Origin: an uncultured Rhodospirillales bacterium
GTDB taxonomy: Bacteria; Pseudomonadota; Alphaproteobacteria; Rhodospirillales; 2-02-FULL-58-16
DNA length: 14,353 bases
Direction of reading: 5' to 3'
NCBI GenBank assembly: GCA_913053795.1
Contig: CAJXGZ010000028.1
Location: 1 to 14,353 of the forward strand
The position numbers were made by a program, and so were the translations under genes. Shown here in pieces: positions 13,853 through 14,353 of this stretch. Position 1 is the first letter of the stretch, and every line of letters begins with the position of its first letter. The notes beneath the pieces were generated by a model, which saw only the letters and a program-made list of their open reading frames with translations, was not told the origin of the DNA and searched no databases.

Positions 13853-13924
13853 GTTTTTCTTAAAAACTTCGCGGCTTTGGGGTCGCTGTTTATGGCTTAC
13901 TATATGCTGTTGCTTGTGGGATAG
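13817..13924 (+). CDS. 35-residue single-span membrane peptide with tandem MKPG start
   Basis: I do not recognise a family. The peptide begins with three tandem units, MKPG-MKPG-MKPA, followed by VFLKNF and one hydrophobic span (about 18-34, FAALGSLFMAYYMLLLV), ending Gly-stop. The basic N-terminus predicts it stays inside with the C-terminus out. The start is supported by GGGAG (8-base spacing) and by a promoter-like pair upstream. The same frame is open to a TTG at 13715, but those codons would overlap the promoter-like T-rich stretch and have no Shine-Dalgarno. It sits alone between the phosphoesterase and parE, with 90 bases to parE. The call rests on ribosome-site, promoter and hydrophobicity; homologues could not be tested here. 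Confidence 0.55.
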   Translation: MKPGMKPGMKPAVFLKNFAALGSLFMAYYMLLLVG

Positions 13925-13943
13925 CCCCAAAAAACACAATATA

Positions 13944-13949
13944 TTGACA
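13944..13949 (+). promoter_or_regulatory. Possible -35 box upstream of parE
   Basis: A perfect TTGACA lies 66-71 bases before the parE ATG. No good -10 is found at 16-18 bases, so only the -35 resemblance can be stated. Confidence 0.25.
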
Positions 13950-14014
13950 CTTACCCCCCCATAGACACCACATCATGCTTGCCATAGGCTGAAAGGGTTT
14001 TTAGGATAGGGACC

Positions 14015-14353
14015 ATGAGCGACCTTTTCCAACACGCCGACGACAAGGAAAAAGTATCCCCCGCCCATGGAGGCGGGAAGGCCAAGCCTTCCCCCCTTAA
14101 AGGAGCCCCCCCTAAAGGAATCCCCCTTAAAGGCCCCCCCAAAAAAAGAGCAAAGGAAGGCTACTCGGCCAAGGACATTGAGGTTCTCGAGGGATTGGAG
14201 CCGGTGCGGCTGCATCCCGGCATGTACATCGGCGGCTCCGATGAGTGGGCCATGCATCACTTGGCGGCGGAAGTGCTGGACAACGCCATGGACGAAGCGG
14301 TGGCGGGGCACGCCAGCCGCATCCATTTAGAGCTTAAGCCCGGCAACGTTCTC
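14015..14353 (+). CDS. parE: DNA topoisomerase IV subunit B (ParE), N-terminal part, runs off the window
   Basis: The frame is open from ATG 14015 to the window edge (113 codons). After a poorly conserved 49-residue leader it matches the GHKL ATPase start of ParE: YSAKDIEVLEGLEPVR, then HPGMYIGGSDEWAMHHLAAE, then VLDNAMDEAVAGHAS. The ATP/Mg-binding Asn90 and Glu86 are in place. GGSDE and EVLDNAMDEAVAGHA favour ParE over GyrB. With ParC it forms topoisomerase IV, which decatenates daughter chromosomes using ATP. The Shine-Dalgarno is AGGA at 14003-14006. One oddity is the leader, which contains a Pro/Lys/Gly repeat (separate entry). Another is that the usual RKRPGMYIGG reads RLHPGMYIGG. The rest of the gene lies outside. 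Confidence 0.93.
   Translation, partial: MSDLFQHADDKEKVSPAHGGGKAKPSPLKGAPPKGIPLKGPPKKRAKEGYSAKDIEVLEGLEPVRLHPGMYIGGSDEWAMHHLAAEVLDNAMDEAVAGHASRIHLELKPGNVL
14093..14137 (+). repeat. Three 15-bp repeats in the parE leader (PLKGA/PPKGI/PLKGP)
   Basis: Codons 27-41 encode three five-residue units P(L/P)KG(A/I/P) from near-identical 15-bp DNA units of the form CCCCTTAAAGGANNC. They lie in the non-conserved stretch before the GHKL domain. The part CTTAAAGGAGCC resembles the LKGA codons of the pentapeptide-repeat gene (CTTAAAGGGGCC at 8127-8138 and 8172-8183). Confidence 0.7.

Overview
The window reads as chromosomal DNA of an alphaproteobacterium, most likely of the Rhodospirillales/Magnetospirillum type. 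The reasons are the generally GC-rich, GC-ending codon use, the presence of an Alph_Pro_TM (TIGR02186) protein beside a TauE/SafE transporter, and a DUF502 gene close to recG. I see no rRNA, tRNA, CRISPR array, insertion sequence or prophage gene. Taxonomy is inferred from gene families and composition only.

Left end (1-1386): one uninterrupted reading frame enters from outside the window. It begins as the C-terminal part of a FATP-type acyl-CoA synthetase and switches near 415-424 to the C-terminal helicase half of RecG. No functional protein of this shape is known to me, so this is either an assembly chimera or a real rearrangement that broke both genes. A perfect 12-bp inverted repeat brackets the recG-csp gap. 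Next come a CspA-type cold-shock protein (1582-1791, +) and, convergent to it, a minus-strand pair: a secreted two-domain protein of unknown function (2706-3758) followed by a DUF502 membrane protein (1839-2636).

Centre (3864-8471): a double-ACT GcvR-like protein (+) converges, with a 5-bp gap, on a large cytoplasmic HTH-PAS-PAS-GGDEF-EAL cyclic-di-GMP enzyme (4412-6814, -) that has an intact GGDEF, I-site and EAL. Upstream of it lies an AhpD/CMD-family peroxidase-like gene (6925-7461, -). Divergent from that is a membrane-anchored pentapeptide-repeat protein (7608-8471, +) built from about 23 five-residue repeats encoded by near-identical 15-bp DNA repeats.

Right part (8634-11908, +): a probable four-gene operon encodes a secreted amidohydrolase-fold protein, a TSUP (TauE/SafE) transporter, a TIGR02186 membrane-anchored protein overlapping the transporter stop codon (TGATG), and a UspA-fold protein. 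The last three form a tight cassette that looks like a transport/stress module of undefined substrate. A LapG-like periplasmic cysteine protease (BTLCP, 11917-12597, -) converges on it with an 8-bp gap. Divergent from the protease is a calcineurin-like metallophosphoesterase (12677-13675, +). A 35-residue single-span membrane peptide with three tandem MKP start units (13817-13924, +) follows, and the window ends inside the 5' part of parE (14015-14353, +), whose N-terminus carries a short Pro-Lys-Gly repeat insertion.

No gene-free gap exceeds 300 bases. The longest are 1387-1581 (csp leader and inverted repeat), 8472-8633 (promoter-like extended -10), 7462-7607 (divergent spacer with only weak promoter-like sequence) and 13676-13816 (promoter-like sequence for the small membrane peptide).
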